Source of the DNA: Actinokineospora xionganensis
GTDB lineage: Bacteria; Actinomycetota; Actinomycetes; Mycobacteriales; Pseudonocardiaceae
DNA length: 64,000 nt
Assembly: GCF_014323725.1 (NCBI RefSeq)
Contig: NZ_JABVED010000015.1
Coordinates: forward strand, 62,001 to 126,000
Direction: 5' to 3'
A program made the position numbers and the translations under genes. Positions within the stretch are counted from its first letter, which is position 1; each line of letters starts with the position of its first letter. Below are positions 1-7,471 of the stretch, one piece after another. The notes under the pieces were generated by a model. It worked only from the letters and a program-made list of their open reading frames with translations. It did not search any database and was not told where the DNA came from.

Positions 1-333
1 CGGGCCAGGGCCGCCGCGCCGCCCCGGGCCAAGGACCTTGTCGACGGTGATCTCAAGCTGGACGCGGCCGCCCGCAAAGCCACAGTGGACGGTGCCGAGC
101 TGGCGCTGACCACGCGCGAGTTCGACCTGCTCGAGTTCCTGATGAGCCACCAGGGGGAGGCCTTCACCCGCGAGCAGCTGCTGGACCGGGTCTGGGGCTG
201 GAACTTCGGCGACCAGTCCACCGTCACCGTCCATGTGCGACGGCTGCGGGAGAAGATCGAGCGGACCCCGGCGAAGCCGACCCGCATCGTCACCGTGTGG
301 GGCGTCGGCTACCGCTACGACGGGGAGCGCTGA
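1..333 (+). CDS. Response regulator, C-terminal part (OmpR/PhoB winged helix), truncated by window edge
   Basis: The frame is open from base 1, so the receiver domain lies outside the window. The visible 110 residues are a winged-helix DNA-binding domain: [13 protein letters not shown], then the recognition-helix stretch [13 protein letters not shown], ending in VWGVGYRYD, the usual C-terminus of OmpR/PhoB regulators. Its TGA shares one base with the ATG of the following histidine kinase, so the two are probably translated together as one two-component system. The signal and target genes cannot be read from the sequence. By position it could be compared with MprA of M. tuberculosis, but the partner kinase lacks the MprB sensor domain. 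Confidence 0.93.
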   Translation, partial: RARAAAPPRAKDLVDGDLKLDAAARKATVDGAELALTTREFDLLEFLMSHQGEAFTREQLLDRVWGWNFGDQSTVTVHVRRLREKIERTPAKPTRIVTVWGVGYRYDGER

Positions 334-1385
334 TGGTCGAATCCGGGGAGTCCCTCAGGGAACTGCTCCTGCACCTCTGGCACATCCTGCCCTTCGCGCT
401 GCTGACCGTGCTGCCGGTCGTCCTGCTCGGCGCGCTGCTGCTTCGGGCGCTGCGCAACGGTTCGCTGTCCTCGGCGATGACCGTTCTCGTGCTGGTGCCG
501 GTGGCGGCCGTCGTCGTCGGGGTGCTCGGCATCAGCGGGTTCATGTTCACCACGACCTTGACCACGATGCTGCTGATCTGTCTGCTGGTCACCCTGGTCA
601 CCGTCCCCCTGGCGGTCCTGCTGGGCAGGCGCATCGCCCGGCGCAGTGTCTGGGAGCACGAGGCCCGCGAGCGCGAGCGCGCCGCCGAAGCCTCGCGCCG
701 CGAACTGGTCGCCTGGATCAGCCACGACCTTCGCACGCCCCTAGCGGGAATCCGCGCCATGGCCGAGGCCCTCGCCGACGGCGTGGTCACCTCGCCCGAG
801 GAGGTCTCGGGCTACGCCCACCGCATCGGCAGCGAGACCCGCCGGCTCTCCACCATGGTCGACGACCTGTTCGAGCTGTCCCGCATCACCGCGGGCGCCC
901 TGCGGCTCACCATGTCCGCGGTCCCGCTGCGGGAAGTCATCAGCGACGCCCTGTCCGCGCAGACACCCGTCGCCGATCGCAAGCGCGTCCGGGTGCGGAC
1001 CAACGCCCAGGTGTGGCCGGTGGTGCTCGGCAGCGACCCGGAACTCGCCCGCATCGTCTACAACCTCGTATCCAACGCCATCCGGCACACGCCCCCGGAC
1101 GGCACGGTCGCGGTCCAGGTCGGGGTCGACGGCGGCGACGCGGTCCTGTCGGTGGACGACTCCTGCGGCGGCATCCCGGAGACCGAACTCAACCGCGTCT
1201 TCGATGTCGCCTTCCGCGGCACCAGCGCCCGCACACCGCGCCCGGACGAGCACGGGGGTGGGGGACTCGGCCTGGCCATCGCCAAGGGCTTGGTGGAGGC
1301 GCACCACGGCCGCATCGCCGCCCGCAACCACGGCCCCGGATGCCGCTTCGAGGTCCGGCTGCCGCTCGCGGCCGGGCACACCTGA
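333..1385 (+). CDS. Sensor histidine kinase, short extracytoplasmic part
   Basis: A 350-residue membrane histidine kinase, partner of the response regulator just upstream (TGATG overlap). Two to three hydrophobic segments lie in about residues 13-95, with only very short loops outside the membrane, so the stimulus may be sensed in the membrane or through a partner. After a short linker comes the HisKA box [16 protein letters not shown] with the phospho-acceptor His, then the ATPase domain with the N box [11 protein letters not shown]1 box VDDSCGGIP and a glycine-rich G2 box [12 protein letters not shown]. In-frame codons upstream of ATG 333 exist but overlap the regulator. No HAMP domain is evident. 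Confidence 0.92.
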   Translation: MVESGESLRELLLHLWHILPFALLTVLPVVLLGALLLRALRNGSLSSAMTVLVLVPVAAVVVGVLGISGFMFTTTLTTMLLICLLVTLVTVPLAVLLGRRIARRSVWEHEARERERAAEASRRELVAWISHDLRTPLAGIRAMAEALADGVVTSPEEVSGYAHRIGSETRRLSTMVDDLFELSRITAGALRLTMSAVPLREVISDALSAQTPVADRKRVRVRTNAQVWPVVLGSDPELARIVYNLVSNAIRHTPPDGTVAVQVGVDGGDAVLSVDDSCGGIPETELNRVFDVAFRGTSARTPRPDEHGGGGLGLAIAKGLVEAHHGRIAARNHGPGCRFEVRLPLAAGHT

Positions 1386-1449
1386 GAGGTCGGCAAGAAA
1401 CGGTCACCTTCGGGGGCCGGGATCGGTCGGGGCGGCTAGGTTGGTGGAC

Positions 1450-1950
1450 ATGGAACGCAGCGCGCAACGGCTCGGCAGGGCCCTCGTCGTCATCGTCGAC
1501 GATCGGGTGGCGCACAAGGAACATGAGGACACGGTCGGACCGCTGGTGACCGAGTTGCTCGAGGAAGCGGGCTTCATCGTCGACGGCATCGTCCCCGTCG
1601 AAGGCGAGACAGTCGCGATCCGCAACGCGCTCAACACCGCGGTGATCGGCGGCGCCGACCTCGTGGTGACCGTCGGCGGCACCGGGGTCTCGCCCCGCGA
1701 CGTCACCCCGGACGCCACGCAGGGCGTGCTCGACCGCCCGATCCCCGGCATCGCCGAGGCACTGCGTTCGTCCGGCCTGGCCGCGGGCGCGGTCGACGCC
1801 GGCATCTCGCGTGGCTTGGTGGGCGTCTCGGGCAGCACCCTGGTGGTCAACCTCGCCGGCTCACGCAGCGCGGTCCGAGACGGCATGGCAACCCTGTCGT
1901 CCCTGGTGCCCTACGTGATCGGCGAACTCTCCGGCCTCGACGGCAACTGA
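1450..1950 (+). CDS. MoaB/Mog-family molybdopterin-binding protein
   Basis: A 166-residue protein of the MoaB/Mog (MogA-like) fold, which binds molybdopterin and in some members adenylylates it during molybdenum cofactor synthesis. The motif VVTVGGTGVSPRDVTPDAT (TGGTG with the following D) is the hallmark of the family, and the length is normal. Start ATG 1450 is preceded in frame by GTG 1444, so two residues are uncertain. M. tuberculosis has moaB2 at the same place next to mscL. A MoeA-like gene lies 3.5 kb downstream, but no other cofactor genes are in the window. Confidence 0.9.
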   Translation: MERSAQRLGRALVVIVDDRVAHKEHEDTVGPLVTELLEEAGFIVDGIVPVEGETVAIRNALNTAVIGGADLVVTVGGTGVSPRDVTPDATQGVLDRPIPGIAEALRSSGLAAGAVDAGISRGLVGVSGSTLVVNLAGSRSAVRDGMATLSSLVPYVIGELSGLDGN

Positions 1951-1965
1951 CAACCCCCGCACGAA

Positions 1966-2014
1966 CGACAGCGAGTCCCCGATTCGGAAGACCCGAACAG
2001 GGGACTCGCTGTCG
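1966..2014. repeat. Long perfect hairpin with GACTCGCTGTC core
   Basis: Two perfect 15-base arms, CGACAGCGAGTCCCC at 1966-1980 and its reverse complement at 2000-2014, enclose a second small stem (TTCGG/CCGAA at 1983-1987 and 1993-1997). It sits between the convergent moaB-like gene and the 55-residue ORF, so it may end transcription from both sides. There is no T tract. Two further partial copies of the core follow at about 2022-2056. The motif is related to the array at 56412-56594. Confidence 0.75.
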
Positions 2015-2054
2015 CGAAACCGGAACTCGCTGTCGGCGACGTGGGACTCGCGGG

Positions 2055-2222
2055 CTAGCCCCCGTGGTGCGGGGGGCGGTTGACTCGGTACCACTCTTCG
2101 CGGTCGTCGTCGCTCCTCGGCGGGTCGCGCTCGTCCGAGGTGGTCTCGGGCAGCACGTCCCCGAAGATGGCGTCGAGATCGCGCCTGCGCCTGCGTTCGT
2201 CCTCGGTCGGCTGCTCGCTCAT
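2055..2222 (-). CDS. Small charged hypothetical protein (55 aa)
   Basis: An open frame on the minus strand starting ATG at 2222 and ending TAG at 2055 encodes 55 residues beginning MSEQPTEDERRRRRDLDAIF. The sequence is acidic and arginine-rich, with no hydrophobic segment, and the middle part (DAIFGDVLPETTSDERD) looks like a short amphipathic helix followed by a disordered tail. It starts 27 bases after the stop of mscL on the same strand, consistent with a two-gene unit. I do not recognise a function. Codon usage is GC-rich in third positions like its neighbours, which favours a real gene. Confidence 0.6.
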   Translation of the reverse strand: MSEQPTEDERRRRRDLDAIFGDVLPETTSDERDPPRSDDDREEWYRVNRPPHHGG

Positions 2223-2249
2223 GCGTCCATCATCCCCGACGCGCGGGAA

Positions 2250-2648
2250 CTAGCGGATCTGCTGCTGGCGGAGCAGGTCGCGGATCTCGGTGAGCAGTTC
2301 GACATCGGTCGGCTCGGACGGCCCCGGCTCCACGCCGCGCTTGCGGCGCTCCTGCAGGTGCTTCACCGGCAGCACGATCGCGAAGTACACGACCGCGGCC
2401 ACGATGACGAAGTTGATGACCGCGTTGAGGACACTGCCGACGTCCATGAACGTCGACGGGTTTTCTCCGAGGATCCTGAACCCGAGGCCCTGAGCGGCGT
2501 CGGAACCGCCGACGGCGTTGATGAGCGGCTTGACGAGTCCGGTGGTGAACGCGGTCACGATCGTGGTGAACGCCGCACCGATGATGACGGCGACCGCCAA
2601 GTCGATGACGTTCCCGCGCATCAGGAAGTCTTTGAAGCCCTTCAGCAC
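2250..2648 (-). CDS. mscL: Large-conductance mechanosensitive channel MscL
   Basis: A 132-residue MscL, the homopentameric membrane channel that opens under high turgor to release solutes. The N-terminal helix and first membrane segment (KGFKDFLMRGNVIDLAVAV, residues 3-21) are the conserved family signature. TM2 is the stretch VLNAVINFVIVAAVVYFAI, followed by the charged cytoplasmic helix ending TEIRDLLRQQQ. The length matches the family (about 130-150). It lies on the minus strand between the SAF-domain gene and a small ORF, in the same position relative to the MoaB gene as in M. tuberculosis (Rv0984/Rv0985c). Confidence 0.97.
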   Translation of the reverse strand: MLKGFKDFLMRGNVIDLAVAVIIGAAFTTIVTAFTTGLVKPLINAVGGSDAAQGLGFRILGENPSTFMDVGSVLNAVINFVIVAAVVYFAIVLPVKHLQERRKRGVEPGPSEPTDVELLTEIRDLLRQQQIR

Positions 2649-2699
2649 CTTGGCACTCCAATCAGGACGAACGGCGAATACGCCGTACGGGGGAAGGAA

Positions 2700-3317
2700 C
2701 TATCGGAGGGTAACGGTTACCGGACGTTCCAGTGAGCTGGACGCCACCCTGGCCGCGGAATCCCTCGCAAGGGCGATAAGCAGCAGACTGCCGCGACGCC
2801 CACCGTTCACCTGATCGTCACGCCGCACCGTCACCACGGTCGCGTCGCGTGCCAAGACCACCGCTTCGCCGCCCCGCTTGTCCGTGGAGACGATGTCCAC
2901 ACGCGACCCGGGCCGCACCAGTTCGGCGACCGAGGGATCCGATAACCGCACCGGAACCGCGGCGAACCCCGGTCCCACCGCGGAGGGCCCGACGAGCCGT
3001 GCCTCCGTTATCGGCTCACCCTCGCCCGCCGCCCCCGCCAACACCCGGCCCGCGATGGCCGCTGGCTCGGTGAACGCGGCGAGCGGGACGACCTCGGGCG
3101 GCGCGCGCACGACCCGCACGTCCGATGCCGACAGGTCCACACCCGGCGCCAACGCGCGGGAGGCGACGAGCATGGGGGCTGTGCGGTCGGTGACCGGGCG
3201 CAGCCACAGGACGGCCGCGAGCAGGACGAGGAGAACGGCGACAGACCGCCGGAGGGTGAGTGAACGGGTGGCGAAACGCGGCACGACGGGCTCCCGGAGA
3301 TCGAGATGGCTGACCAT
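2700..3317 (-). CDS. SAF-domain membrane-anchored protein (CpaB/RcpC-like)
   Basis: A 205-residue protein with one membrane anchor (about residues 25-43, VAVLLVLLAAVLWL) followed by a SAF domain (about 48-112, with the ALAPGVDLSASDVRVV core) and a C-terminal beta-rich region. This layout is that of CpaB/RcpC proteins, which assist assembly of Flp-type pili at the outer face of the membrane. No other tad/flp pilus genes are nearby, so a pilus role is only a family-based guess. It is on the minus strand, 51 bases upstream of mscL and downstream of the Ruc-like gene. Confidence 0.8.
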   Translation of the reverse strand: MVSHLDLREPVVPRFATRSLTLRRSVAVLLVLLAAVLWLRPVTDRTAPMLVASRALAPGVDLSASDVRVVRAPPEVVPLAAFTEPAAIAGRVLAGAAGEGEPITEARLVGPSAVGPGFAAVPVRLSDPSVAELVRPGSRVDIVSTDKRGGEAVVLARDATVVTVRRDDQVNGGRRGSLLLIALARDSAARVASSSLERPVTVTLR

Positions 3318-3413
3318 CTCGACGCTAGGGAGTCCGGGCGGCGCCGGGAACCCGGTGCGCCCGGGCTGTGGATGCCCGCCCGGGCGTTGTGGACGACTAC
3401 GGCGTGAAGCGGC

Positions 3414-3734
3414 TCAGGAAGCCTTCGCCGTGGTAGTGGACGCAGTGCTCGACGAAGTCGAGGAGGTCGAGGAGGTCGAGGCCGAGGTGGTCGCGCTCGA
3501 CTCGGACTTCGCCGGGGTCGCGGCGGCAGTGGCCGCGGGCGCGGTCGCGCTCGACCCCGAGCGGCTGTCGGTGCGGTAGAAGCCGCTGCCCTTGAACACC
3601 ACGCCGACCGAGCCGTACAGCTTGCGCAGGCGGCCGGCGCATTCCGGGCACTCGGAAAGAGCGGCGTCGGTGAACGACTGCACCGCGTCGAAGCGGTGCT
3701 CGCACGCCGTGCAGGCGTACTGGTACGTGGGCAC
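3414..3734 (-). CDS. FmdB-type zinc-ribbon protein, likely Ruc (Rv0991c) ortholog
   Basis: A 106-residue protein. Residues 1-45 are an FmdB/CxxC zinc ribbon with Cys 8, 11, 29 and 32; residues about 57-106 are a low-complexity Ala/Ser/Thr tail expected to be disordered. This is the architecture of Rv0991c of M. tuberculosis, described as Ruc, a redox-regulated chaperone that cooperates with DnaK. The neighbouring 5-formyl-THF cyclo-ligase and galU have the same order in M. tuberculosis. A CIRCE-like inverted repeat lies 20 bases upstream of the start, which fits heat-shock control by HrcA. The assignment rests on architecture, synteny and the operator. Confidence 0.82.
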   Translation of the reverse strand: MPTYQYACTACEHRFDAVQSFTDAALSECPECAGRLRKLYGSVGVVFKGSGFYRTDSRSGSSATAPAATAAATPAKSESSATTSASTSSTSSTSSSTASTTTAKAS

Positions 3735-3753
3735 GATGGCTCCCTCTCGAAAC

Positions 3754-3780
3754 CTGGCACTCGGCCAGCCGGAGTGCTAA
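3754..3780 (-). promoter_or_regulatory. CIRCE-like HrcA operator upstream of ruc-like gene
   Basis: The inverted repeat CTGGCACTC - 9 bases - GAGTGCTAA matches the CIRCE consensus TTAGCACTC-N9-GAGTGCTAA at 16 of 18 arm positions with the exact 9-base spacer. It lies 20 bases upstream of the ATG of the zinc-ribbon gene. HrcA binding is inferred; no hrcA gene is in the window. Confidence 0.85.
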
Positions 3781-3837
3781 CACCAATTCTGCGACACCAC
3801 GCGTGCGGAGCGCAAACATCTCCGCCGGATCTCACAG

Positions 3838-4446
3838 TCACGGCAGTTGGATGAGGCCCCGTCCGGGGGTCAGCGCGGCGGTCATCAGCACGTCGTGCGG
3901 CTCCCGCGGCAGCCGGTCGACCGTCTCGTCGTCGCGCACCACCGCCACCAGCGGTGTGCCCGGCGCGGCGATGACCAGGCTCCGGTCGTAGTACCCCGCG
4001 CCACGGCCCAGCCGCACGCCCGCGCGGTCCACACCCAGCGCGGGCACCAGGACCATGTCGGCGATCCGCAGCGCGGCGGCGCCCAGCCGTTCGCCGATCG
4101 GCTCCAACAGCCCCCACGGACCCGGCCGCAGCGACTCCTGCCCCGCGTACCAGGCCCAGTCCAGCGGTCCCTGGCCCGCGACGATCGGCAGCAGCACCCG
4201 TACCCCGTGCGCGGCCACCTCGTCGAGCATCTGCACGGAGCCGGGCTCCGAGCCGATCGGCACGTACGCGCACAGCGTCTGACCGCGGCGCACAACCTTT
4301 GCGCTGGTCAAAAGCCTAGTGAGGGAAACCGCCTCGGCGAAGCGAGCGCTCGCGGGCAGGCGTCGGCGTCTGCTGAGCAACGTCGAGCGCCACTGATCCT
4401 TGGTCCACTCGCGTGCCTCTTCGAGATCACTCCCAGGCGAAGCCAC
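3838..4446 (-). CDS. 5-formyltetrahydrofolate cyclo-ligase
   Basis: A 202-residue enzyme that converts 5-formyl-THF to 5,10-methenyl-THF using ATP. The substrate and ATP-binding signature LGRGAGYYDRSL is at about residues 146-157, and the family motif VLVPALGVDRAGVRLG precedes it directly. The N-terminal basic stretch WRSTLLSRRRRL is also typical. It is divergent from galU, with only 24 bases between the starts, so the two promoters must overlap. The CIRCE-like site lies after its stop codon and so belongs to the next gene. Confidence 0.93.
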   Translation of the reverse strand: MASPGSDLEEAREWTKDQWRSTLLSRRRRLPASARFAEAVSLTRLLTSAKVVRRGQTLCAYVPIGSEPGSVQMLDEVAAHGVRVLLPIVAGQGPLDWAWYAGQESLRPGPWGLLEPIGERLGAAALRIADMVLVPALGVDRAGVRLGRGAGYYDRSLVIAAPGTPLVAVVRDDETVDRLPREPHDVLMTAALTPGRGLIQLP

Positions 4447-4470
4447 ACCACGAGGTTAGGCTGCGTGTCC

Positions 4471-5385
4471 ATGAGCGCGTCGACCGCATTCACCACCGCC
4501 ATCGTCCCCGCAGCAGGCCTTGGCACCCGTTTCCTGCCCACGACCAAAGCCGTCCCCAAGGAATTGCTCCCGGTGGTGGACACGCCGGGCATCGAATACG
4601 TCGCCGCGGAAGCCGCGGAGGCGGGCGCCACGCGCCTGATCATCGTCACCTCGCCCGGCAAGGACGCGGTGGCCGACTACTTCCGCCCACAGCCCGAGTT
4701 GGAGCGCACGCTCGAGGCGCGCGGCAAGACCGAACTCCTCGCGAAGGTCCGCCGCGCCCCCGGGCTGCTGCAGGTCGAGACCGCGATCCAGGAGCAGGCC
4801 CTCGGTCTGGGCCACGCCGTCGGCTGCGCCGAAGGCAACCTGCGCGGCGACGACGAGGCCGTCGCCGTCCTGCTCCCCGACGACCTGGTCCTGCCGAGCG
4901 GCGTGCTGACCCGTATGGCCGCCGTGCGCGCGAAGTTCGGCGGCTCGGTGCTGTGCGCGTTCGACATCCCGCGCGAGCAGATCTCCGCTTACGGCGTCTT
5001 CGACGTGGCTGAGATTTCACAGAGCACCGATGTCGGCTTCGATCCGGCCGACGTCAAGCAGGTGCACGGGATGGTGGAGAAGCCGCCCGCCGCCGAGGCG
5101 CCCTCGACCTTCGCCGCGGCAGGCCGCTACCTGCTCGACCGCGCGATCTTCGACGCGCTCAAGCGGATCACCCCCGGCGCGGGCGGGGAACTGCAGCTGA
5201 CCGACGCCATCGCCCTGCTCATCGCCGAGGGCCACCCGGTCCACGTCGTCGTGCACCGCGGCGGAAGGCACGACCTCGGGAATCCTGGCGGTTTCCTGCG
5301 TGCCGCCGTGGACTTTGCCCTCGAGCACCCGGAGTATGGGCCCGACCTGCGGGAATGGCTGCGGGAACGGGTTGGCGGCGTGTAG
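4471..5385 (+). CDS. galU: UTP-glucose-1-phosphate uridylyltransferase
   Basis: A 304-residue GalU, making UDP-glucose from UTP and glucose-1-phosphate for cell-wall and trehalose metabolism. The nucleotide-binding loop PAAGLGTRFLPTTKAVPKE is at residues 13-31, followed by PVVDTPGIEYVAAEA and the later VEKP motif, all standard for bacterial GalU. The length is normal. ATG 4471 is used; an in-frame GTG two codons upstream is possible. It heads the galU-glp-acetyltransferase run, which is also found in M. tuberculosis (Rv0993-Rv0995). Confidence 0.96.
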   Translation: MSASTAFTTAIVPAAGLGTRFLPTTKAVPKELLPVVDTPGIEYVAAEAAEAGATRLIIVTSPGKDAVADYFRPQPELERTLEARGKTELLAKVRRAPGLLQVETAIQEQALGLGHAVGCAEGNLRGDDEAVAVLLPDDLVLPSGVLTRMAAVRAKFGGSVLCAFDIPREQISAYGVFDVAEISQSTDVGFDPADVKQVHGMVEKPPAAEAPSTFAAAGRYLLDRAIFDALKRITPGAGGELQLTDAIALLIAEGHPVHVVVHRGGRHDLGNPGGFLRAAVDFALEHPEYGPDLREWLRERVGGV

Positions 5386-5424
5386 ATGCCGGGTCCAGGA
5401 CGCGATTGGTGACAAGGTAACCGG

Positions 5425-6648
5425 ATGAGGTCAGTCGACGAGCAACTCGCCAGGGCGCTGGCGGCCGCGGTCCGGCCCGCCCCCGTGCGGGTCGCCATCT
5501 CCGAGGCGCAGGGCCTGCTCTGCGCCGAGGAGGTCGTTGCCGAGCGCGCGCTGCCGGGTTTCGACCAGGCGGCGGTGGACGGCTACGCCGTGCGCAGTGT
5601 CGACACCCAGGCCGCGGGCGAGGAGCCGGTGCAACTGCCGGTCGTCGGCGAGATCGCCGCGGGCTCGCGGCAGCCGCGCAGGCTCCAGCCGGGGCAGGCC
5701 GTGCGCATCGCCACCGGCGCGCCGCTGCCGACGCTGGCCGACGCCGTGCTGCCCACCGGGTTCACCGACGGTCACCACGCCAAGGTCACCGTGCACCAGC
5801 CGGTGCCGTCGGCGGGCTATGTCCGGCGCACCGGTGAGGACGTGCAGACCGGCGACGTCGCGGTCCGCCGCGGCGCGGTGATCGGCTCGGCCCAGGTCGG
5901 CTTGCTCGCCGCCGTCGGCCGCTCCAAGGTGCTCGTCTACCCGAGGCCGCGGGTATCGATCATCTCCGTCGGCGACGAACTGGTGGACATAGACCGCACG
6001 CCCGGACAGGGACAGGTCTACGACGTCAACTCCTACGCCCTCTCCGCCGCGGCCCGCGACGCCGGGGCGGAGGTCAACCGGGTCGGGATCCTGGAGAGCG
6101 ATCCGAAGCGGCTGCGTGAGGTCGTCGAGAGCAGGCTGCTGCTGTCGGAGATCGTGGTCATCGCGGGCGGCGTGGGTGGCGAACTGGCCGAGGAGGTCCG
6201 TTCGGCGATCCAGGACCTCGGCGAGGTCGACATGACCCGGGTCGCGATGCACCCCGGTTCGGTGCAGGGCTTCGGCAGGCTCGGACCCGACGCCGTACCG
6301 ACGTTCCTGCTCCCGGGCAACCCGATGAGCGCGCTCGTGGTGTTCGAGGTCATGGTCCGCCCGCTTATCCGGGCCGCCCAAGGCAAGCGCAACCCACACC
6401 GTCGGGTGGTCACCGCCCGGCTGCTCTCGCCGATCACGTCGACAAAGGACCGCCGCGGCTTCCTGCGCGGGCAGCTGCTGCGCGACGAGTCCAACGGCGA
6501 GTACCTGGTCCAGCCGCTCGGGCTGTCCGGGTCGCACCTGTTGGCGTCGCTGGCCGAGGCGAACTGCCTGGTACTCGTGGACGAAGAGACGACCGAGATC
6601 CCCGTCGGCGAGCAGGTGCAGGTCAGCTTCCTCGCCCAGCGTGGCTAG
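5425..6648 (+). CDS. glp: MoeA-like protein, probable division factor Glp
   Basis: A 407-residue protein with the complete MoeA/gephyrin-E fold, including GDELVD, DVNSYALSAA and LPGNPMSALV (about residues 295-304). The catalytic loop normally read as SGGVSVGEAD in E. coli MoeA is AGGVGGELAEE here (about 247-257), and the KPGKP motif is HPGSV (about 276-280). Key molybdotransferase residues are therefore missing. Together with the GlpR gene 1.4 kb downstream this points to Glp, the gephyrin-like protein that binds FtsZ and the membrane receptor GlpR in Corynebacterium, rather than a working MoeA. A residual cofactor role cannot be excluded. The stop overlaps the next gene by eight bases. Confidence 0.85.
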   Translation: MRSVDEQLARALAAAVRPAPVRVAISEAQGLLCAEEVVAERALPGFDQAAVDGYAVRSVDTQAAGEEPVQLPVVGEIAAGSRQPRRLQPGQAVRIATGAPLPTLADAVLPTGFTDGHHAKVTVHQPVPSAGYVRRTGEDVQTGDVAVRRGAVIGSAQVGLLAAVGRSKVLVYPRPRVSIISVGDELVDIDRTPGQGQVYDVNSYALSAAARDAGAEVNRVGILESDPKRLREVVESRLLLSEIVVIAGGVGGELAEEVRSAIQDLGEVDMTRVAMHPGSVQGFGRLGPDAVPTFLLPGNPMSALVVFEVMVRPLIRAAQGKRNPHRRVVTARLLSPITSTKDRRGFLRGQLLRDESNGEYLVQPLGLSGSHLLASLAEANCLVLVDEETTEIPVGEQVQVSFLAQRG

Positions 6649-7291
6649 CGCCCCCGTGGGCCGCCACCCCGGCTGGCCCGCCCGACTCGGGCCGCTGACC
6701 GTGGCCGCGGGTGTGGTGGAGGTGCGGCCGCCGAGGCTGTGGGACGCCGCCGCGTGGAGCCGGATCCGCAAACGCGACCAACGGCATCTGGAGAACTGGG
6801 AGCCGTCGGTCCCCGGGACGTGGGCGGAGCGCAACGCGGGCATCGCGTGGCCCGCCCAGTGGTCCACGCTGCGCGCCCTCGGGCGGCGCGGGATGTCGCT
6901 GCCGTTCGTGATCACGGTCGACGGCGAGTTCGCGGGCCAGATCACCGTGGGCAACGTGATCCGGGGTTCGCTGTGCTCGGCCTGGGTGGGCTACTGGGTC
7001 GACAGCGAGGTCACCGGCGGGGGTGTGGCGACCGCTTCCGTGGCCCTCGTTGTCGATCACTGCTTCAACTCGGCCGGGCTGCACCGAATCGAGGCCACGG
7101 TGCGCCCGGAGAACGCCGCGAGCCTGCGCGTGCTGACCAAGCTGGGCTTCCGCGAAGAGGGCCTCTTCCGCCGCTACCTCGACGTCGCGGGCGACTGGCG
7201 TGATCATCTCTGCTTCGCACTGACCACAGAGGACATACCAAAAAGCCTGGTAGCGCGCCTGATCGACGACGGCGGTGCGGTTTTGTCATAA
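6641..7291 (+). CDS. GNAT-family acetyltransferase, RimJ-like
   Basis: A 216-residue GNAT acetyltransferase starting at GTG 6641, inside the end of the glp gene. The N-terminal half has the RimJ/RimL pattern (RPPRLWDAAAWSRIRKRDQRHLENWEPS). The acetyl-CoA binding region is the stretch GYWVDSEVTGGGVATASVALV followed by LHRIEATVRPENAASLRVLTKLGF, typical of enzymes that acetylate protein N-termini. The substrate is unknown. The M. tuberculosis counterpart Rv0995 is annotated rimJ and sits at the same place between moeA1 and the GlpR homologue, so the linkage is old. Confidence 0.92.
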   Translation: MASAPVGRHPGWPARLGPLTVAAGVVEVRPPRLWDAAAWSRIRKRDQRHLENWEPSVPGTWAERNAGIAWPAQWSTLRALGRRGMSLPFVITVDGEFAGQITVGNVIRGSLCSAWVGYWVDSEVTGGGVATASVALVVDHCFNSAGLHRIEATVRPENAASLRVLTKLGFREEGLFRRYLDVAGDWRDHLCFALTTEDIPKSLVARLIDDGGAVLS

Positions 7292-7471
7292 CGACGTGCG
7301 AAGTTCACGGCGAATTAGTTTGATCAAGACCGTTACGGTGGAAGGTCCACATACGAACTAGCCGAATGGGTGAACGTGGTCGGCGCGCCTCCGCCAAGCG
7401 TGTGACTGTTGTGACTAACGTGGCGAATGCAGGGACGCGTGCGTCGCAAAGTTCGGGGGAGGTGCCGGGAC

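Noticed and set aside
1-1385. MprA/MprB identity for the first two-component pair
   Set aside because: The position fits the M. tuberculosis order, but the kinase has almost no extracytoplasmic domain, unlike MprB.
2709-2721. Palindrome GGTAAC-G-GTTACC
   Set aside because: It lies inside the end of the SAF-domain coding sequence and far from a start codon; most likely chance.
2064-2735. 223-codon plus-strand frame over mscL
   Set aside because: It is antisense to the clear MscL and the 55-residue ORF and has no recognisable domain.
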